From Halomonas sp. (lineage in GTDB: Bacteria > Pseudomonadota > Gammaproteobacteria > Pseudomonadales > Halomonadaceae), in assembly GCF_030457605.1 (NCBI RefSeq), contig NZ_JAKDUR010000013.1, forward strand, positions 1 through 47,812: a stretch of DNA of 47,812 nt, in the 5' to 3' direction. Made by a program: the position numbers and the translations under genes. Positions 45,835-47,812 of the stretch are shown piece by piece; the stretch's first letter is position 1, and the number at the start of each line of letters is the position of its first letter. The notes below the pieces were generated by a model. That model was not told the origin of the DNA, made no database searches, and saw nothing but the letters and a program-made list of their open reading frames with translations.

Positions 45835-47612
45835 AGGCTTTCTTCGTCCGCTTCGAACAGTTCCTGTAGCTCCTGATTGGCCTCCGCGTGACTCTGTGCC
45901 AACTGCTGTTGCTCCCGGGAAGTTTCCATCTGCCGGGCAAGCGTGTGCTCGTCGTGTTGTCGGAAGGTATCGATGGTATGCAGGGCAACCTCATCCTTGA
46001 CGCCAAGCTCCATCAGCACCCGGCGCGACATTTCCAGGCTCGACAGCAACAGCTCGCGAATCACCACGGAGGCGCCCAGACGCATCAGCTGCTGGGCATG
46101 GTAGCGATCTCTCGCCCGCGCCAGCAGTTTGGCCCGGGGAAAGCGCCGCCGAATCAGCTGCGCTACCCGCATGGACACATCCACATCGCTAACGGCAAGC
46201 ACCAGCAGGTGCGCACGGCCGGCGCCGGCGGCTTCCAGCAGGTCAAGCCGCGAAGCATCGCCAAAATAGACCTGATGGCCGTAACGCCGCACGAAATCCA
46301 CCCGTTCCGGATCGCTGTCCAGCACCGTAAAAGGAATCTGCAAATTCTGCAGCACGCGCCCGACGACCTGGCCAAAACGGCTGAAACCGATGATCAGCAC
46401 CTCGGTTTCAAAAGCGTGGGGCTGATCGTAATCCCGGGACGGCTTCTTCCTTGGCGTCAGCAGCCCCGTGCGCCGCGCCAGTACGTTGATCAGCGGCGCA
46501 AGTGCGATGGACAGCGATACCACCAGAATCAGCCTATTGACCAGCGGCGTCTCGAGTACTCCGGCAGCCAGGGCCGCAGAAAACAGCACAAAGCCGAACT
46601 CGCCGCCGTGCCCCATCAGTATCCCCAGCCGCAAGGCAACGGGCCAGGGCCTGCGAAACAACCGCGTAGCCAGCAGCAACATCAGGAATTTGACGACGAA
46701 CAACCCCAGCACGAGAAGCAGGATGCGCACTGGTTCCTCCAGCAACAGCCCGATCTGGGCGGTCATCCCCACCGCCATGAAGAAAAGCCCCAGCAACAGC
46801 CCCTTGAACGGCTGAATATCCGCCTCGATGGCCGGGCGATACTCCGAATCCGCCAGCAGCACGCCGGCCACAAAAGCACCCAGCGCCATGGACAGCCCGG
46901 CTTCTTCCATCAGCAGGGCAGCCCCCAGTACCACCATCAACGCTACGGCAAGAAACATCTCGCGGCTCTGCATCCGGGCCACCTGATGAAACAGCGGACG
47001 CAGCAGATAACGTCCGCAGAGAATCAGCAGCACAAAAGCCCCCAGGCCCAGCCCGATATCCTTGAGAATAGCGGACGAACTGCCGTCAAGGTCCGTGCCG
47101 GCGCCGAGGAAAGGAATCAAGGCAAGCACCGGGATGGTAGCCATATCCTGAAACAACAGAATGGAAAAGGCGTAACGGCCATGACGGCTCTGCAGCTCCC
47201 CCCCTTCTCCAAGCAGCTGCAGCACCAGCGGCGTCGAACTCAGCCCCAGACCAAAGCCCACAATCATCGCCGCCGTGGGCGCAAGCCCCAGCCACCAGGC
47301 AAGCAATGCGATGGCGAGGCTCGCCGTGATCAGCTGCAGGCCACCGAACACAAACACCGCCTGGCGCATCAATTTCAAGCGTGACAGCTTGAGCTCCAGA
47401 CCAATGATGAACAACAGAAAAACAATGCCAATCTGGGAAAACCCCAGCACCTGCTCCGGCTCACTCACCAGCCCCAACGCTGCGGGACCGATGGCCACTC
47501 CGGCCAGCAGATACCCTAGTACTTCCCCCAGCCCCAGCCATTTGCACAACGGCACCACCGCCACTGCAGCAACCAGAAACACCAGGGCGGAATACATCAG
47601 TCCAGTTTCCAA
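45780..47612 (-). CDS. Kef-type (CPA2) K+/H+ antiporter with RCK domain
   Basis: A 610-residue protein: about 12 helices (to residue 390) of the Na+/H+ exchanger family, with LGLGEVLGYLLAG near residue 26, IGIVFLLFIIGLELK near 62 and LFQDMATIPVLALIP near 153, then a cytoplasmic TrkA-N/RCK domain with IIGFSRFGQVVGR near 408 and VYFGDASRLDLLEAAG near 447, and a Glu/Gln-rich tail. It resembles KefB/KefC, glutathione-gated K+ efflux systems used against electrophiles; whether this one is glutathione-gated is unknown, and no KefF/KefG partner is seen. The start is TTG at 47612 with GGAG nine bases before it, matching the KefC N-terminus; ATG at 47597 is the alternative. Confidence 0.9.
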   Translation of the reverse strand: METGLMYSALVFLVAAVAVVPLCKWLGLGEVLGYLLAGVAIGPAALGLVSEPEQVLGFSQIGIVFLLFIIGLELKLSRLKLMRQAVFVFGGLQLITASLAIALLAWWLGLAPTAAMIVGFGLGLSSTPLVLQLLGEGGELQSRHGRYAFSILLFQDMATIPVLALIPFLGAGTDLDGSSSAILKDIGLGLGAFVLLILCGRYLLRPLFHQVARMQSREMFLAVALMVVLGAALLMEEAGLSMALGAFVAGVLLADSEYRPAIEADIQPFKGLLLGLFFMAVGMTAQIGLLLEEPVRILLLVLGLFVVKFLMLLLATRLFRRPWPVALRLGILMGHGGEFGFVLFSAALAAGVLETPLVNRLILVVSLSIALAPLINVLARRTGLLTPRKKPSRDYDQPHAFETEVLIIGFSRFGQVVGRVLQNLQIPFTVLDSDPERVDFVRRYGHQVYFGDASRLDLLEAAGAGRAHLLVLAVSDVDVSMRVAQLIRRRFPRAKLLARARDRYHAQQLMRLGASVVIRELLLSSLEMSRRVLMELGVKDEVALHTIDTFRQHDEHTLARQMETSREQQQLAQSHAEANQELQELFEADEESLTPGSLEASSLEKPFHHS

Positions 47613-47812
47613 GGGCGCACGCTCCAGAATGAAAGTTATCGGGGGATGAGCAGGTTGTTAGCGGCACACATTGAATCCACCCACCGCCACATGAAAATGA
47701 TTGGCGTGGGCGGCATTGTAGTCGGGCCCAAGCACCGTGGAAAAAGAACGGCACGCTCCTAATGCCAGTCAGTTAAGCCTATTCTCTATAAGCTGATCAT
47801 GAGACCTTCCCG

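Noticed and set aside
45888-47384. A 498-codon open frame opposite the Kef-type gene
   Set aside because: Antisense shadow, His/Gln/Pro-rich, no recognisable domains.

Overview
The window looks like chromosome from a halophilic or halotolerant gammaproteobacterium, most likely Halomonadaceae (Halomonas and relatives). This is an inference from high GC, a six-gene Mrp Na+/H+ antiporter with fused MrpAB, a Kef-type antiporter, a cyo quinol oxidase, and gamma-type gene sets (parC/parE, cmoA/cmoB/cmoM, nudF-yqiB-cpdA, greB, rsmC, cheZ). I saw no rRNA, tRNA, insertion sequence, phage gene or CRISPR array.

Left part (1-7.6 kb): an iron-acquisition island. Reading leftward are an MFS exporter candidate, isochorismate synthase (entC) and the 5' part of a 2,3-dihydroxybenzoate-AMP ligase (entE, cut by the window edge), joined by 4-base stop/start overlaps. 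A divergent secreted YncE-type beta-propeller gene shares their upstream region, which holds a Fur-box-like dyad. Next come a secreted siderophore-esterase-like hydrolase and a FhuE/FpvA-type TonB receptor. Together they suggest a catecholate (2,3-DHB) siderophore made, exported, re-imported and hydrolysed.

7.6-15.9 kb: leuA (leftward) with a long 5' leader. The leader carries a previously uncalled 19-residue, leucine-rich leader peptide, nested hairpins and two possible termination points, so it looks like an attenuator. Divergent from it is the mrpAB-C-D-E-F-G operon for Na+(Li+,K+)/H+ exchange.

16-31.6 kb: housekeeping genes. These are a YbfB-type MFS protein, serB-parC (overlapping), parE, an NCS1 nucleobase-type transporter with a GntR-like palindrome upstream, pgi, cmoA-cmoB (tRNA wobble cmo5U34), an App1-type phosphatase, and cysD-cysN (sulfate activation) with a clear terminator.

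31.7-35.9 kb: cpdA, yqiB and nudF in the conserved order, a secreted TPR protein, a decayed QseC-like histidine-kinase remnant, and greB.

35.9-41.1 kb: a 400-base regulatory gap with a perfect FNR/Anr-type site and an 11-bp tandem repeat, then cyoABCDE (cytochrome bo3 quinol oxidase plus haem O synthase), ended by a strong terminator.

41.2-47.8 kb: rsmC and cmoM methyltransferases, an HPP membrane protein, a DUF488 protein, a lone cheZ, a DCC-family thiol-disulfide protein, an unexplained open frame, and a Kef-type K+/H+ antiporter.

No complete undescribed system stood out. The most useful new observations are regulatory: the leuA leader, the Anr site before cyo, the GntR-type palindrome and the Fur-like box.
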